Shown here: positions 1 through 11,295 of the stretch, piece after piece | Layout of the letters: the number at the start of each line of letters is the position of its first letter | How positions within the stretch are numbered: position 1 is the first letter of the stretch | The notes under the pieces: generated by a model | What the model was told of the DNA's origin: nothing | Seen by the model: the letters and a program-made list of their open reading frames with translations, nothing else | Database searches by the model: none | Source: Listeria costaricensis | GTDB lineage: Bacteria > Bacillota > Bacilli > Lactobacillales > Listeriaceae | DNA length: 64,000 bases | Reading direction: 5' to 3' | Assembly (NCBI RefSeq): GCF_900183385.1 | Contig: NZ_FXUT01000001.1 | Span: 248,001 to 312,000 of the forward strand | Translations under genes and position numbers: made by a program

Positions 1-1590
<1,590 letters not shown>

Positions 1591-1620
1591 TTATACTAGT
1601 AAGAAAAGGGGGGAGCCCAC

Positions 1621-2004
1621 ATGACTCTTGATATAGAAATACTCCAACACGTTGCCTTAGCTGGGAAATTTCCGGGTGTTGAAGAGACTTTTCCGTTCGG
1701 GAAGGAATTTCATGTCATGCGGATTGGCGATAAAATGTTTGCGCTGATTCATCGCTACCACGGGAAACTGTATGTCAGTGTCAAATGTCAGCCAGAACGG
1801 ATTGAACTTTTGCGGACGGAATATCAATCAATCATTCCTGGCTATCATTTAAATAAAAAACACTGGTTGACGATGGTTTTTGATGAAAAGACCGATATTG
1901 AACAGGAAATGGAAGAAAAACTGCTTCAAAATAGTTACCAACTGATTTACGATAAATTACCACGCAAAAAACAAAACACCATTCGCTTTTCGGAGCCGGA
2001 TTAA
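1621..2004 (+). CDS. MmcQ/YjbR family protein
   Basis: This 127-residue protein is typical in length for the MmcQ/YjbR family, small CyaY-like-fold proteins annotated as putative DNA-binding. Recognisable features are the N-terminal helical part with PGVEETFPFG, a central beta region (FHVMRIGDKMFALIHR, YVSVKCQP) and the PGYHLNKKHW segment near the middle. The ATG follows a strong GGGGGAG ribosome site. The gene stands alone between the divergent ABC-F gene and the thiT riboswitch. The same neighbour order occurs in L. monocytogenes (from memory). Biochemical function is unknown. Confidence 0.8.
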   Translation: MTLDIEILQHVALAGKFPGVEETFPFGKEFHVMRIGDKMFALIHRYHGKLYVSVKCQPERIELLRTEYQSIIPGYHLNKKHWLTMVFDEKTDIEQEMEEKLLQNSYQLIYDKLPRKKQNTIRFSEPD

Positions 2005-2012
2005 TTAAGGGG

Positions 2013-2040
2013 TTTACAAATTCAGCCAAGATGATATAAT
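2013..2040 (+). promoter_or_regulatory. SigA-type promoter for thiT
   Basis: TTTACA at 2013-2018 and a perfect TATAAT at 2035-2040 are separated by 16 bp. Transcription would begin near 2047, just ahead of the TPP aptamer. Confidence 0.8.
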
Positions 2041-2066
2041 GAAGCTGTTCAACTTCATAAACGTTA

Positions 2067-2169
2067 CCACAGGGGGAGCTTAATAAGCTGAGACTGAACC
2101 CAGGCTGATCATATGGCTTGCGTTCTAACCCTTTGAACCTGTTCGTTAGTACGAGCGTAGGGATTGTGG
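2067..2169 (+). promoter_or_regulatory. TPP riboswitch (THI element) aptamer
   Basis: The conserved thi-box pieces appear in order: GGGGGAGC, GCTGAGA (2087-2093), ACCCTTTGAACCTG (2128-2141), GTTAGTAC and GCGTAGGGA. The closing helix P1 can form between CCACA (2067-2071) and TGTGG (2165-2169). The element lies between a SigA promoter and thiT, so thiamine pyrophosphate should repress uptake. Confidence 0.93.
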
Positions 2170-2192
2170 CGATGGCATTTTCTATTCAACTT

Positions 2193-2247
2193 GAGGAAAC
2201 TGCTTTCTTCTGCGGTGCGTTTTTGACCAATTCAAAGAAGAAGGGAG
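2193..2247 (+). promoter_or_regulatory. Candidate expression platform sequestering the thiT ribosome site
   Basis: CTTTCTTCT (2203-2211) can pair over 9 bp (one G-U) with AGAAGAAGG (2236-2244), which is the thiT Shine-Dalgarno region. The same pyrimidine strand can instead form a local hairpin, GAGGAAA (2193-2199) with TTTCTTC (2204-2210). These are two mutually exclusive folds with no T-run after them, which suggests translational rather than termination control. The fold assignments are my inference. Confidence 0.5.
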
Positions 2248-2257
2248 TTTATTTTTT

Positions 2258-2824
2258 ATGGCAAACAAACGACTTACAATTTTACTCGAATGTGCTATTT
2301 TTGCTTCAGTGGCAATGGTTTTAAGCTTTATTCCATTTGATATCGGCTCAAGCTTTTCCGTTTCACTTGGGATGATCGCGATGTATGTCATTGCAATCAG
2401 ACGCGGCTTTTGGGCTGCAGGCTTTTCAGGATTACTATGGGGGTTGCTTCACTTTATTACGTCCAAAGCATATATTTTGACGCCCACCCAGGCATTTCTG
2501 GAATATATTGTTGCGTTTTTATTCATCGCATTTGCAGGTGTTTTTGCTAAGCAGGTTCGGGCGGCATTAAAAGAAGATCACTTTTCTAAAGCGCTTGGAT
2601 ATGCTTGGCTAACCATGTTGATTGGCGGCGTGGCACGCTATTTCTGGCATTATGTGGCAGGCGTCATCTTTTGGGGAGAATATGCGTTTAAAGGCTGGAG
2701 CGCTCAGCTATTTTCCGTTGTAATGAATGGGATCAGCTGCTTGGCGACCGTAATCGTTTGCGGGATCGTAGTTTCAATTATGATGAAAACGGCCCCTAAA
2801 TTATTTTTACCTAAAAGCAAATAA
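2258..2824 (+). CDS. thiT: Thiamine transporter ThiT (ECF S component)
   Basis: This 188-residue integral membrane protein of about six hydrophobic segments is the substrate-binding S component of an energy-coupling-factor importer for thiamine (YuaJ/ThiT family). Supporting features are the N-terminal LLECAIFASVAMVLSF segment, the GLLWGLLHF loop, and the conserved RYFWHYVAGVIFWGEYA segment. It partners with the shared EcfA/A'/T module encoded elsewhere. The upstream TPP riboswitch independently supports the substrate. ATG 2258 has its ribosome site (AAGGGAG) inside the proposed sequestering hairpin. A terminator follows directly, so the gene is monocistronic. Confidence 0.93.
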   Translation: MANKRLTILLECAIFASVAMVLSFIPFDIGSSFSVSLGMIAMYVIAIRRGFWAAGFSGLLWGLLHFITSKAYILTPTQAFLEYIVAFLFIAFAGVFAKQVRAALKEDHFSKALGYAWLTMLIGGVARYFWHYVAGVIFWGEYAFKGWSAQLFSVVMNGISCLATVIVCGIVVSIMMKTAPKLFLPKSK

Positions 2825-2840
2825 ATAGCTTGTTAAAAGA

Positions 2841-2868
2841 GCACCTCATATCGGGGTGCTTTTTTTTG
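2841..2868 (+). terminator. Rho-independent terminator of thiT
   Basis: The stem GCACCTC / GGGGTGC is followed by eight T residues. Confidence 0.9.
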
Positions 2869-2985
2869 CGTATTCATTGGAGGAGAAAGGATTTCAGCTT
2901 TAACAGGCAGCGATAAAAATGGCACCGCTAATTCTGCTATTGTCCTCCTATTTTGTGATAAGAAAAACTTTTTGCTGTAAAAAAC

Positions 2986-3011
2986 GTTTTGTACCAGTCG
3001 AAGTAGGGAAT
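2986..3011 (+). promoter_or_regulatory. SigB-type promoter for opuC
   Basis: GTTTTG (2986-2991) and GGGAAT (3006-3011) are 14 bp apart, matching the SigB consensus GTTT-N12-15-GGGWAW. The L. monocytogenes opuC operon is known to be SigB-dependent. Nothing else is recognised in 2869-3082. Confidence 0.7.
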
Positions 3012-3082
3012 TATAAGAAAGGCTTTTGCTTCACAAAGCGTCTTGAAGTAAAGGCGAAAGAGAAAAAGTGGAGGTGTATGGT

Positions 3083-4291
3083 TTGTTAAGATTCGAACAC
3101 GTTTCGAAAACGTACAAAGGTGGCAAAAAAGCAGTCAATGACCTCAACCTAAACATTGAGCAGGGAGAATTTATTTGTTTCATCGGTCCGAGTGGCTGCG
3201 GCAAAACAACCACGATGAAAATGATTAATCGGTTGATCGAACCCACAGAAGGGAAAATTCTTATTAATGATAAGGATATCATGCAGGAGGATCCGGTGAA
3301 GCTGAGGAGATCAATTGGTTATGTGATTCAGCAGATTGGCCTGATGCCGCATATGACCATTCGAGATAATATTGTTTTGGTACCCAAACTTTTAAAATGG
3401 CCAGAAGAACGAAAAAATGAACGGGCAAAAGAATTAATCAAATTAGTTGATTTGCCAGAAGAGTATCTGGATCGTTATCCCTATGAGCTCAGTGGCGGCC
3501 AGCAACAGCGGATTGGCGTTTTACGTGCGCTTGCTGCTGAACAAAATTTGATATTGATGGATGAACCGTTTGGCGCACTGGATCCAATCACTAGAGACTC
3601 ACTTCAAGAGGAATTCAAAAATTTGCAGCAGGAATTAGGAAAAACCATCATTTTTGTCACACATGATATGGATGAAGCAATCAAACTGGCGGATCGGATC
3701 GTTATTATGCGTGCGGGAGAAGTGGTGCAATTTGATACCCCGGATGAAATCCTACGGAACCCGGCTGACGCATTTGTAGAAGACTTTATTGGAAAGGACC
3801 GCCTGATCCAAGCACAGCCAAACGTGACACAAGTTGAACAGATTATGAACCGGGCCCCAGTGTCTATTACAGCGGATAAATCTCTTCAAGCGGCCATTCA
3901 GGTTATGAAAGAGAAGCGCGTGGATACACTTTTAGTAGTGGACGAACAAAATATCTTGAAAGGTTTCATCGACGTTGAACAAATTGATAAGAATCGACGC
4001 ACCGCAACGAGTGTCGTGGATATCTTAGAGCGAAATGTTTTTTATGTACAAAAAGATACACTGCTGCGTGATACCGTTCAGCGGATCTTGAAGCGCGGTT
4101 ATAAATATGTACCAGTCGTAGATGAAGGAAAGCATCTTGTCGGCATTGTGACAAGAGCAAGCCTTGTAGATATGGTTTATGACTCAATCTGGGGCGAAGA
4201 AGAGGAAGCGGCTGTCGAAGCAAGCAGCACGAAGCAGGAGGTCGAGCATACACCGCATCATGAAGCCGAAAATAGTCAGGAGGGGAACTAG
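3083..4291 (+). CDS. opuCA: Carnitine/betaine ABC transporter ATP-binding protein OpuCA
   Basis: This is the ATPase subunit of the OpuC osmolyte importer. It has Walker [10 protein letters not shown] (residues 35-43), the Q-loop, signature LSGGQQQR, Walker B LILMDEP and the H-loop THD. A tandem CBS-domain region (about residues 245-375), typical of osmosensing OpuA/OpuC ATPases, follows. An acidic low-complexity tail ends the protein. I chose TTG at 3083 because GGAGG (3070-3074) lies 8 nt upstream and the protein then begins MLRFEHV as in known OpuCA. A GTG at 3068 would sit on the ribosome site. Length is 402 aa. It is first of a four-gene operon and opuCB starts directly after its stop. 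Confidence 0.95.
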   Translation: MLRFEHVSKTYKGGKKAVNDLNLNIEQGEFICFIGPSGCGKTTTMKMINRLIEPTEGKILINDKDIMQEDPVKLRRSIGYVIQQIGLMPHMTIRDNIVLVPKLLKWPEERKNERAKELIKLVDLPEEYLDRYPYELSGGQQQRIGVLRALAAEQNLILMDEPFGALDPITRDSLQEEFKNLQQELGKTIIFVTHDMDEAIKLADRIVIMRAGEVVQFDTPDEILRNPADAFVEDFIGKDRLIQAQPNVTQVEQIMNRAPVSITADKSLQAAIQVMKEKRVDTLLVVDEQNILKGFIDVEQIDKNRRTATSVVDILERNVFYVQKDTLLRDTVQRILKRGYKYVPVVDEGKHLVGIVTRASLVDMVYDSIWGEEEEAAVEASSTKQEVEHTPHHEAENSQEGN

Positions 4292-4945
4292 GTGGAGGCA
4301 ATCAATCAATTTTTTCAAGAGAATGGGCATAATCTGCTCGTTCAAACTTGGCAACATCTCTACATATCCCTTGCAGCTGTTGTGCTTGGCATCATAGTCG
4401 CTGTACCATTAGGCATTCTACTAACCCGCTCGCCTAAAATTGCTAATTTTGTGATTGGCGTTGTCAGCGTTTTACAAACTGTTCCTTCACTGGCCATTTT
4501 GGCTTTTATCATTCCCATCATGGGCGTTGGAACGGGTCCAGCCATTGTGGCGCTATTCATTTACGCGCTTCTGCCGATTTTACGAAATACATTTATTGGT
4601 GTACGAAGCGTGGATAAAAATTTGATTGAATCCGGTCGCGGCATGGGCATGACCAATTGGCAGCTGATTGTCAATGTGGAGATTCCCAATTCTATTTCCG
4701 TCATTATGGCAGGAATCAGGCTATCAGCGGTTTATATCATCGCTTGGGCCACACTCGCCTCTTATATTGGAGCAGGCGGACTAGGTGATTTTATTTTTAA
4801 CGGATTGAACTTATATCGTCCAGACTTGATTCTAGGTGGCGCGATTCCTGTTACCATGCTTGCCTTGCTGGTGGAATTTTTCCTTGGAAAGCTGGAAGTT
4901 TATTTGACACCAAAAGCCATACGTGAATCTAGGAATAATGGATAA
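4292..4945 (+). CDS. opuCB: OpuCB, permease subunit of osmolyte ABC transporter
   Basis: This 217-residue inner-membrane permease has about five to six hydrophobic helices. The BPD-type coupling loop is [22 protein letters not shown], and [10 protein letters not shown] is typical of OpuCB/ProW-like proteins. The start is GTG immediately after the opuCA stop, with AGGAGGGG upstream within opuCA, which implies translational coupling. It works with OpuCD as the second permease and OpuCC as the lipoprotein receptor. Confidence 0.94.
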   Translation: MEAINQFFQENGHNLLVQTWQHLYISLAAVVLGIIVAVPLGILLTRSPKIANFVIGVVSVLQTVPSLAILAFIIPIMGVGTGPAIVALFIYALLPILRNTFIGVRSVDKNLIESGRGMGMTNWQLIVNVEIPNSISVIMAGIRLSAVYIIAWATLASYIGAGGLGDFIFNGLNLYRPDLILGGAIPVTMLALLVEFFLGKLEVYLTPKAIRESRNNG

Positions 4946-5896
<951 letters not shown>

Positions 5897-5898
5897 CG

Positions 5899-6570
5899 AT
5901 GGAAACTCTTTCGCAATTAGTTGACTATTACGCGACAAATGGCGCCTATGTCATGGAAGAATTCTGGCGACACTTTTTGATGAGTCTGTACGGTGTCGTA
6001 TTCGCCAGCATCGTGGCCATCCCACTTGGTGTCTATATTGCACGTAAGAAGCGGCTGGCAGGCTGGGTCATACAAATTGCCAATATCATTCAAACGATTC
6101 CGGCGCTTGCCATGTTGGCCGTGTTAATGCTGATTATGGGACTGGGAACGAATACGGTGGTGCTCTCTCTTTTCCTCTACTCTTTATTGCCAATTTTAAA
6201 GAACACCTATACAGGGATTCGCAATGTAGATGGGGCGCTTTTAGAATCTGGTAAAGCAATGGGCATGACCAAGTGGCAAGTTCTGCGCTTGATTGAACTG
6301 CCGCTTGCCCTTTCTGTCATTATGGCGGGGATTCGCAATGCGCTTGTTATTGCCATTGGTGTGGCGGCAATCGGAACATTTGTAGGAGCTGGTGGGCTGG
6401 GTGATATTATCGTCCGCGGAACCAATGCAACGAATGGAACGGCCATCATCCTTGCGGGCGCGCTTCCTACGGCCTTGATGGCAATCTTAGCAGATCTTTT
6501 GCTTGGCTGGGTCGAACGGTCGCTTAACCCGGTGAAAAATAAGAAGAAAAGCTTCACGCAAGCCTTATGA
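5899..6570 (+). CDS. opuCD: OpuCD, second permease subunit of osmolyte ABC transporter
   Basis: This 223-residue permease is paralogous to OpuCB. The coupling loop is ESGKAMGMTKWQVLRLIELPLA and the helix motif is GAGGLGDIIV. The AGGAGGTGG ribosome site overlaps the end of opuCC. It is the last gene of opuCABCD, and a terminator follows within 10 bp. In L. monocytogenes I recall a manganese transporter gene (mntH) just downstream, and none is present here. Confidence 0.94.
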   Translation: METLSQLVDYYATNGAYVMEEFWRHFLMSLYGVVFASIVAIPLGVYIARKKRLAGWVIQIANIIQTIPALAMLAVLMLIMGLGTNTVVLSLFLYSLLPILKNTYTGIRNVDGALLESGKAMGMTKWQVLRLIELPLALSVIMAGIRNALVIAIGVAAIGTFVGAGGLGDIIVRGTNATNGTAIILAGALPTALMAILADLLLGWVERSLNPVKNKKKSFTQAL

Positions 6571-6575
6571 TAGAC

Positions 6576-6617
6576 AAAGAACTGCTCTTATCCAAATCTA
6601 GGATGGGCAGTTCTTTT
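6576..6617 (+). terminator. Rho-independent terminator of opuCABCD
   Basis: AAAGAACTGCTC pairs with GGGCAGTTCTTT, with an inner ATCC/GGAT extension, and a short T-rich tail follows. Confidence 0.85.
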
Positions 6618-6787
6618 ATAAATAAGGTAATTTTCATGCATTTTCATAAATTTTTCAGTAAAAATAGTCTAGTAGAGAACAATCTCATAAAGATGAAAAA
6701 ATCCTTACTTCTTTCCCTCGAAATTTTTACCTTTATCCTTTATAATAGAGTTATCAGTAGATCGGTTAGCAAAGGTGATGATGACTT

Positions 6788-7618
6788 ATGACGAATAAAT
6801 ATGCAAAACAATATCGGCGCTTACTTGAACAAGAGCACACGCTTCCATATAAATTACTTTTAAATGGACAGGAATTTGCCAGTACACTTTACACGAAACT
6901 GGGTAAGATTACGGGGATTGTTGTTTGGAATCAAGCAGATGATCCCGCTACGAAAGAAGAGGCCCAGCAAATCGTATCCATGCTACAGAAATACACGTTT
7001 TATTTTGACTACTTAGGGAAACGGGATAAGGTTTTACGGGAACGCGATAGTCTGGTTGCAGAAAAAATCGAACAGACGCAACTGATTCTAAATAACAATC
7101 AAATCTATGGTGAAAAAATGCAGCCCGTTGTGGATGAGCTGAGTCTAACACTTGAAGTTTATAAGCAGCAGCAAAGAAAGCTGGATATTTACCAAGAAGA
7201 TATCGCGCTTTTAAATGAAAAAATCAAAGAACAGGGCAAAATTTTAGAAGAGGATTGGGAATCGGCTGAAGACCTTTCCGTCGCTTTTATGATTGCCAGC
7301 TACGCCCAAAGCATCTATTTAGAAGCGACCCGCGAGCATCGCCGGAAGTTGGTGAAGTGGTACCACGAGAATCAGCGTGAACTGAATTCAGAAGATCGAA
7401 AAGCCCTTTCAAAGCTAGTGAACTTGTTGAGCGACACCAATGCTGGTCTTGTTTTCGATCAAATTATCTCGTTGATTCCACTTTTAGAGAATGGCTTGCT
7501 GCTAGATCATGATGAATCACTTACAAAACGTGCACAAGAATTTAACAAGGAATACGAAGCACACTGCCATTTCTATAAACCAAATGCAGAAAAATTCAAT
7601 GCTTTAATCCGAAATTAA
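6788..7618 (+). CDS. Hypothetical coiled-coil protein
   Basis: I do not recognise this 276-residue protein. It has no signal peptide or membrane segment. The middle (about residues 80-165) is heptad-like and rich in Glu, Gln, Lys and Leu (QLILNNNQIYGEKMQ, LDIYQEDIALLNEKI), suggesting a coiled coil. A conserved-looking helical C-terminal part (SIYLEATREHRRKLVKWYHENQ) follows. ATG 6788 has AAAGGTG 10 nt upstream, and a TATAAT at 6741-6746 could serve as -10. It sits alone between opuC and bilE, so a link to osmotic or envelope stress is possible but only by position. Confidence 0.7.
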   Translation: MTNKYAKQYRRLLEQEHTLPYKLLLNGQEFASTLYTKLGKITGIVVWNQADDPATKEEAQQIVSMLQKYTFYFDYLGKRDKVLRERDSLVAEKIEQTQLILNNNQIYGEKMQPVVDELSLTLEVYKQQQRKLDIYQEDIALLNEKIKEQGKILEEDWESAEDLSVAFMIASYAQSIYLEATREHRRKLVKWYHENQRELNSEDRKALSKLVNLLSDTNAGLVFDQIISLIPLLENGLLLDHDESLTKRAQEFNKEYEAHCHFYKPNAEKFNALIRN

Positions 7619-7660
7619 AAAAAGAGTCCCAGTGAACCAAAATTCACTGAGACTCTTTTT
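7619..7660. terminator. Bidirectional terminator between the coiled-coil gene and bilEB
   Basis: AAAAGAGTC-C-CAGTGAA / TTCACTG-A-GACTCTTTTT forms a long hairpin with A-runs on one side and T-runs on the other. It serves both convergent genes and overlaps the bilEB stop codon. Confidence 0.88.
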
Positions 7661-9176
7661 AGTTTTGCAGTAAGCCTTCTTTCACTAAGAATGAATGAGC
7701 GACATCTTCAGCAGATTTGCCTTCCACATTGACTTGGTAATTCATTTTCCGCATTTCATCATCCGTAATTTTTCCGGCAAGTTTGTTCAGCGGTTTCTCT
7801 AACTCAGGATATTTTTCCAGTGTTTCTTTCGTGAGGAGAGGTGCACCCTGATAAGGCGGGAAGAGGTTTTTGTCATCTTCCAGGACTTTCAACTTGTATT
7901 GCGCGAGCTCGCTATCCGTCGAATAGGCATCAATCAAATTAATATCGCCTGCTTCGAGTGCAGTGTAGCGCAACTTCGGTTCCATGGTTTTTAGTGAATC
8001 GAACGTTAACCCATATGTCTTTTGGATTCCTTTATACCCATCATTCCGGTCTTTGAATTCCAGCGTGAAGCCGGCTTTGATTTGATCCGTTACTTTGGAT
8101 AAGTCTGAGATTGTCTCCAAACCATTCTGCTTAGCAAAATCATCCGGAACGGCCAGTGCATAAGTGTTGTTATATTTCATCGGCTTCAGATAAGCCATCT
8201 GATATTTTTCACTTAAACCATCACGGGCCTGTTCATAGACTTGCTCAGGATCATGTGTTTTGGCCTCTTCCTTTAGAAAAGTTTCAAGTACAGTACCGGT
8301 AAATTCAGGATAAATATCAATGTTTCCAGATTGAAGGGCGTTAAACAGGAAACTAGTCTTGCCCATATTGGGTTTTAGGTTTACTTTCAAATCTGTTTCA
8401 TCTTCAATGACCTGTTTGTACATATTAATCAATATCTCTGGTTCAGATCCTAGCTTACCGGCGATCGTAATCTCATTCTTTTCGCTAGCAAAGTAAGGGA
8501 CGATAATCAGCGCGGCAGTGAGTAAAAGTCCAGCAGAAATCGTGATCACTGTACTGCGGAATGAAGCTTTTTCAAGGAAACGAAGTAGAAGATCGAATAG
8601 AATGGCAAGGAGGGCAGCTGGAATAGCGCCAAGCAAAATCAAACTGTTATCATTCCGATCAATCCCCAGCAAGATCAAATCCCCTAAACCGCCAGCCCCA
8701 ATCAGCGCGGCTAGTGTAGCGGTTCCGATGATTAATACCATGGCCGTTCGAATTCCGGCCATAATCACCGGCATGGCAAGCGGCAATTGCACTTTATAAA
8801 GCTGCTTAAATCGATTCATCCCCATTGCAAGAGAAGCTTCCATCAAGGCCGGATCCACTTCTTTGATTCCCGTATATGTATTGCGTAAAATCGGCAAAAG
8901 GGCATAAATTACGAGTGCAATAATTGCCGGAACAGTCCCAATACCGACTAATGGGATTAGAAGACCAAGGAGGGCGAGTGAGGGAATCGTTTGGAAAATC
9001 GCAGCAATCTGAATAATCGGTTCGGCGAGACGTTTATGCCGTGTTAAATAGATGCCAAGCGGCAGAGCAATTAAAACAGCAATAAAAAGAGAAACAAAAG
9101 AAATTTGGATATGCTGCAGAAGTGCCGTCCAAAGTTCATCTTTCCGCTCGCTAAATGTATTTAGCAAGGTATTCAT
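7659..9176 (-). CDS. bilEB: BilEB-like fused permease and substrate-binding protein
   Basis: This 505-residue fusion has an OpuCB-like permease in about residues 1-210 (coupling loop [32 protein letters not shown]). A further membrane segment ([20 protein letters not shown]) follows. The C-terminal OpuAC-type substrate-binding domain carries [28 protein letters not shown] and [32 protein letters not shown]. Because the receptor is fused, it is displayed on the outer face beside the channel. In L. monocytogenes this architecture is BilE, which lowers bile accumulation and is related to OpuB. Substrate cannot be told from sequence. It overlaps bilEA by 4 nt. Confidence 0.88.
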   Translation of the reverse strand: MNTLLNTFSERKDELWTALLQHIQISFVSLFIAVLIALPLGIYLTRHKRLAEPIIQIAAIFQTIPSLALLGLLIPLVGIGTVPAIIALVIYALLPILRNTYTGIKEVDPALMEASLAMGMNRFKQLYKVQLPLAMPVIMAGIRTAMVLIIGTATLAALIGAGGLGDLILLGIDRNDNSLILLGAIPAALLAILFDLLLRFLEKASFRSTVITISAGLLLTAALIIVPYFASEKNEITIAGKLGSEPEILINMYKQVIEDETDLKVNLKPNMGKTSFLFNALQSGNIDIYPEFTGTVLETFLKEEAKTHDPEQVYEQARDGLSEKYQMAYLKPMKYNNTYALAVPDDFAKQNGLETISDLSKVTDQIKAGFTLEFKDRNDGYKGIQKTYGLTFDSLKTMEPKLRYTALEAGDINLIDAYSTDSELAQYKLKVLEDDKNLFPPYQGAPLLTKETLEKYPELEKPLNKLAGKITDDEMRKMNYQVNVEGKSAEDVAHSFLVKEGLLQN

Positions 9177-10156
9177 GAGCGTCCGCCTCCTTCCTCAAGC
9201 CTGGCTGCCAGGAAGCGCATAACATGTTGCCCAGAAACGGTGGCAACTTTTTCTCCTTGCTGATTTTCAACAGGAACCGTATGTTCATAAGCCAAACGCT
9301 TTACGAGTACTTCAAGAGGGGCGTGAACAGAAATGGCTGTCTCACCGTCGCCCTCCCGATAAGGCAAATACAACTCCTCATCTAATAGTTCTTGAACCGT
9401 ATGATCAGATGTCAGTACGGGATTTGTCTGCAGATTGCCAGATTCCACAAAATTACGCACAAATTCATTAGCTGGATGTTGCAGAATATTTTCCGGTGTA
9501 TCACACTGAACAATCTGCCCGTCTTGCATCAGACAAATCCGGTCTCCAAGCGCCACAGCTTCCTGCATATCGTGCGTAACAAAAACAATCGTTTTCTTGA
9601 TTTTTTTCTGTAATGTATGAATATCCTGCTGTAATTTTTGGCGCGAAATCGGGTCGAGTGCACTGAAAGGCTCGTCCATTAGGATAATACTTGGATCAGC
9701 CGCCAAAGCCCGAACAACACCAACACGCTGCTGTTCACCGCCAGATAGCTCTTTAGGTTTACGATGCCGATAGACTTCTGGATCTAGACCAACCATCTCC
9801 AAAAGCTCCGTCACACGCGCATGGATTTTGTCCTTATCCCATTTTTTAAGTTCTGGCACAATCGCAATATTTTCCTCAATGGTCATATGCGGAAACAAGG
9901 CGATTTGTTGTAATACGTAACCAATATCCCAGCGAAGTTCATGGATATCGTAGTCACTGATCCTTTTTTCATTTATGTAAATCGTTCCAGTAGTAAGCGG
10001 AATTAGACGATTGATCATTTTGAGCGTTGTCGTTTTCCCGCAACCGCTTGGACCAATGAAAACAAAGAATTCCCCATCTTCAATATTCAATGAGATCTGA
10101 TTCACAGCGGTTTTATCTGTGGTATAGTTTTTTGTCACATTTTCAAAGCGAATCAT
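9173..10156 (-). CDS. bilEA: BilEA-like ABC transporter ATP-binding protein
   Basis: This 327-residue ATPase partners with the fused permease downstream. It has Walker [10 protein letters not shown], signature LSGGEQQR, Walker B IILMDEP and H-loop THD. A short C-terminal region keeps only a reduced CBS-like part, unlike the full tandem in OpuCA. I chose ATG 10156 (MIRFENV) because AAAAGGAGG lies just upstream. Longer in-frame starts reach past the promoter. It is first gene of the bilEA-bilEB operon and is divergent from murB. Confidence 0.9.
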   Translation of the reverse strand: MIRFENVTKNYTTDKTAVNQISLNIEDGEFFVFIGPSGCGKTTTLKMINRLIPLTTGTIYINEKRISDYDIHELRWDIGYVLQQIALFPHMTIEENIAIVPELKKWDKDKIHARVTELLEMVGLDPEVYRHRKPKELSGGEQQRVGVVRALAADPSIILMDEPFSALDPISRQKLQQDIHTLQKKIKKTIVFVTHDMQEAVALGDRICLMQDGQIVQCDTPENILQHPANEFVRNFVESGNLQTNPVLTSDHTVQELLDEELYLPYREGDGETAISVHAPLEVLVKRLAYEHTVPVENQQGEKVATVSGQHVMRFLAARLEEGGGRS

Positions 10157-10174
10157 AATAGCCTCCTTTTGATC

Positions 10175-10203
10175 ATGATAGAACATTTGTTCGCATTTGT
10201 CAA
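10175..10203 (-). promoter_or_regulatory. bilE promoter with an inverted repeat in the spacer
   Basis: On the minus strand TTGACA (10198-10203) and TATCAT (10175-10180) are exactly 17 bp apart. The spacer contains GAACA-NN-TGTTC (10181-10192), whose 10-bp core AACATTTGTT is the same as the core of the Listeria PrfA box. No SigB-type promoter was found upstream. The predicted leader is very short. Confidence 0.75.
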
Positions 10204-10375
10204 AAGATTTCCCTTGAGACAATGACTGCGCATTCTATTATGCAACTCTTTACCCCTAAAAAAAGAGAAATAATCATGAAACCTTCATAAGGGATGCTTT
10301 TTTAATTAGGAAACTCATGTTAGAATAGAAAGAGTGAGGTTTTTTACAATCATGGATGAGGTAGGTTAAGAAAAA

Positions 10376-11281
10376 ATGAACGTAATGAATAAAATTATAG
10401 AAGAATATCCGAATTTATTAATAAAACAAAATGAACCTTTATCAAATTATACATATACAAAAACGGGTGGAGTGGCAGATTTTTTTGTTATGCCGCGTAC
10501 AGTTTTGGAAGCTCAAGCAGTAGTGACTTTTGCGAATGAAGAAGCAATTCCACTCACAATTCTTGGCAACGGTTCAAACCTAATCGTAAAAGACGGTGGA
10601 ATCCGCGGAATTGTTCTGCATTTAGATTTGCTTCACAATATTCAGCGTCAGGACACACACGTAATTGCAGGCAGCGGAGCAAAACTTATTGAAGTGTCTC
10701 GTTTCGCACTTTCAGAAAGCTTAAGTGGCCTAGAGTTTGCTTGTGGAATTCCAGGATCTATCGGCGGAGCTCTTTATATGAACGCTGGTGCATATGGTGG
10801 TGAAATTAGTGACGTGCTGGCCGCTGCCACTGTATTGACCCGAAAAGGCGAGCTGCTCCATCTAAAACGTGACCAACTAGCGGCCAAATATCGCCACAGT
10901 ACGATTAGTGAAAAAGACCTGATCGTTTTGGAAGCCGAGTTTGAGCTAAAACTAACAGAACGCCAACCGATCGAAGCGAAAATGGCCGAATTGACAGAAG
11001 CACGTGAATCCAAGCAACCACTTGAATATCCATCATGTGGTAGTGTTTTCAAACGGCCACCTGGTCATTTTGCAGGAAAGCTGATACAAGACAGCGGCCT
11101 TCAAGGAAAGCAAATTGGCGGGGCACAGGTTTCACTGAAACACGCAGGTTTTATGGTCAATGTGGGTGGTGCGACTGCGACTGATTATCTTGAATTAATT
11201 GAATTTGTCAAGCAGACTGTCAAAGAAAAATTTGATGTAGAGCTGGAAACTGAAGTGAAAATTATCGGGGAAGATGCTTAA
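10376..11281 (+). CDS. murB: UDP-N-acetylenolpyruvoylglucosamine reductase MurB
   Basis: This cytosolic FAD enzyme makes UDP-MurNAc, using NADPH to reduce the enolpyruvyl group in peptidoglycan synthesis. The 301 residues show [13 protein letters not shown], the FAD-binding [17 protein letters not shown] and [39 protein letters not shown] carries the catalytic Ser region, and [10 protein letters not shown] closes the protein. This pattern fits the short type-II MurB of Firmicutes. ATG 10376 has GAGGTAGG about 10 nt upstream. An extended -10 (TGTTAGAAT, ending 10326) is a likely promoter. The next gene follows after 14 bp. Confidence 0.96.
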   Translation: MNVMNKIIEEYPNLLIKQNEPLSNYTYTKTGGVADFFVMPRTVLEAQAVVTFANEEAIPLTILGNGSNLIVKDGGIRGIVLHLDLLHNIQRQDTHVIAGSGAKLIEVSRFALSESLSGLEFACGIPGSIGGALYMNAGAYGGEISDVLAAATVLTRKGELLHLKRDQLAAKYRHSTISEKDLIVLEAEFELKLTERQPIEAKMAELTEARESKQPLEYPSCGSVFKRPPGHFAGKLIQDSGLQGKQIGGAQVSLKHAGFMVNVGGATATDYLELIEFVKQTVKEKFDVELETEVKIIGEDA

Positions 11282-11295
11282 AGGGGGATAGATAT

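Noticed and set aside
2118-2324. Open frame across the TPP riboswitch
   Set aside because: It lies inside the aptamer and expression platform and overlaps thiT in another frame, with no ribosome site.
6567-6791. Open frame between opuCD and the coiled-coil gene
   Set aside because: It spans the opuC terminator and a candidate promoter, and its product has no recognisable pattern.
7659-9176. bilEB as an assembly or frameshift fusion
   Set aside because: The permease plus binding-protein fusion is the normal BilEB/OpuB-type architecture and the frame is uninterrupted.
10204-10330. SigB promoter for bilE
   Set aside because: GGGTAA and GGGAAA motifs occur, but none has a GTTT box at 12-15 bp spacing.
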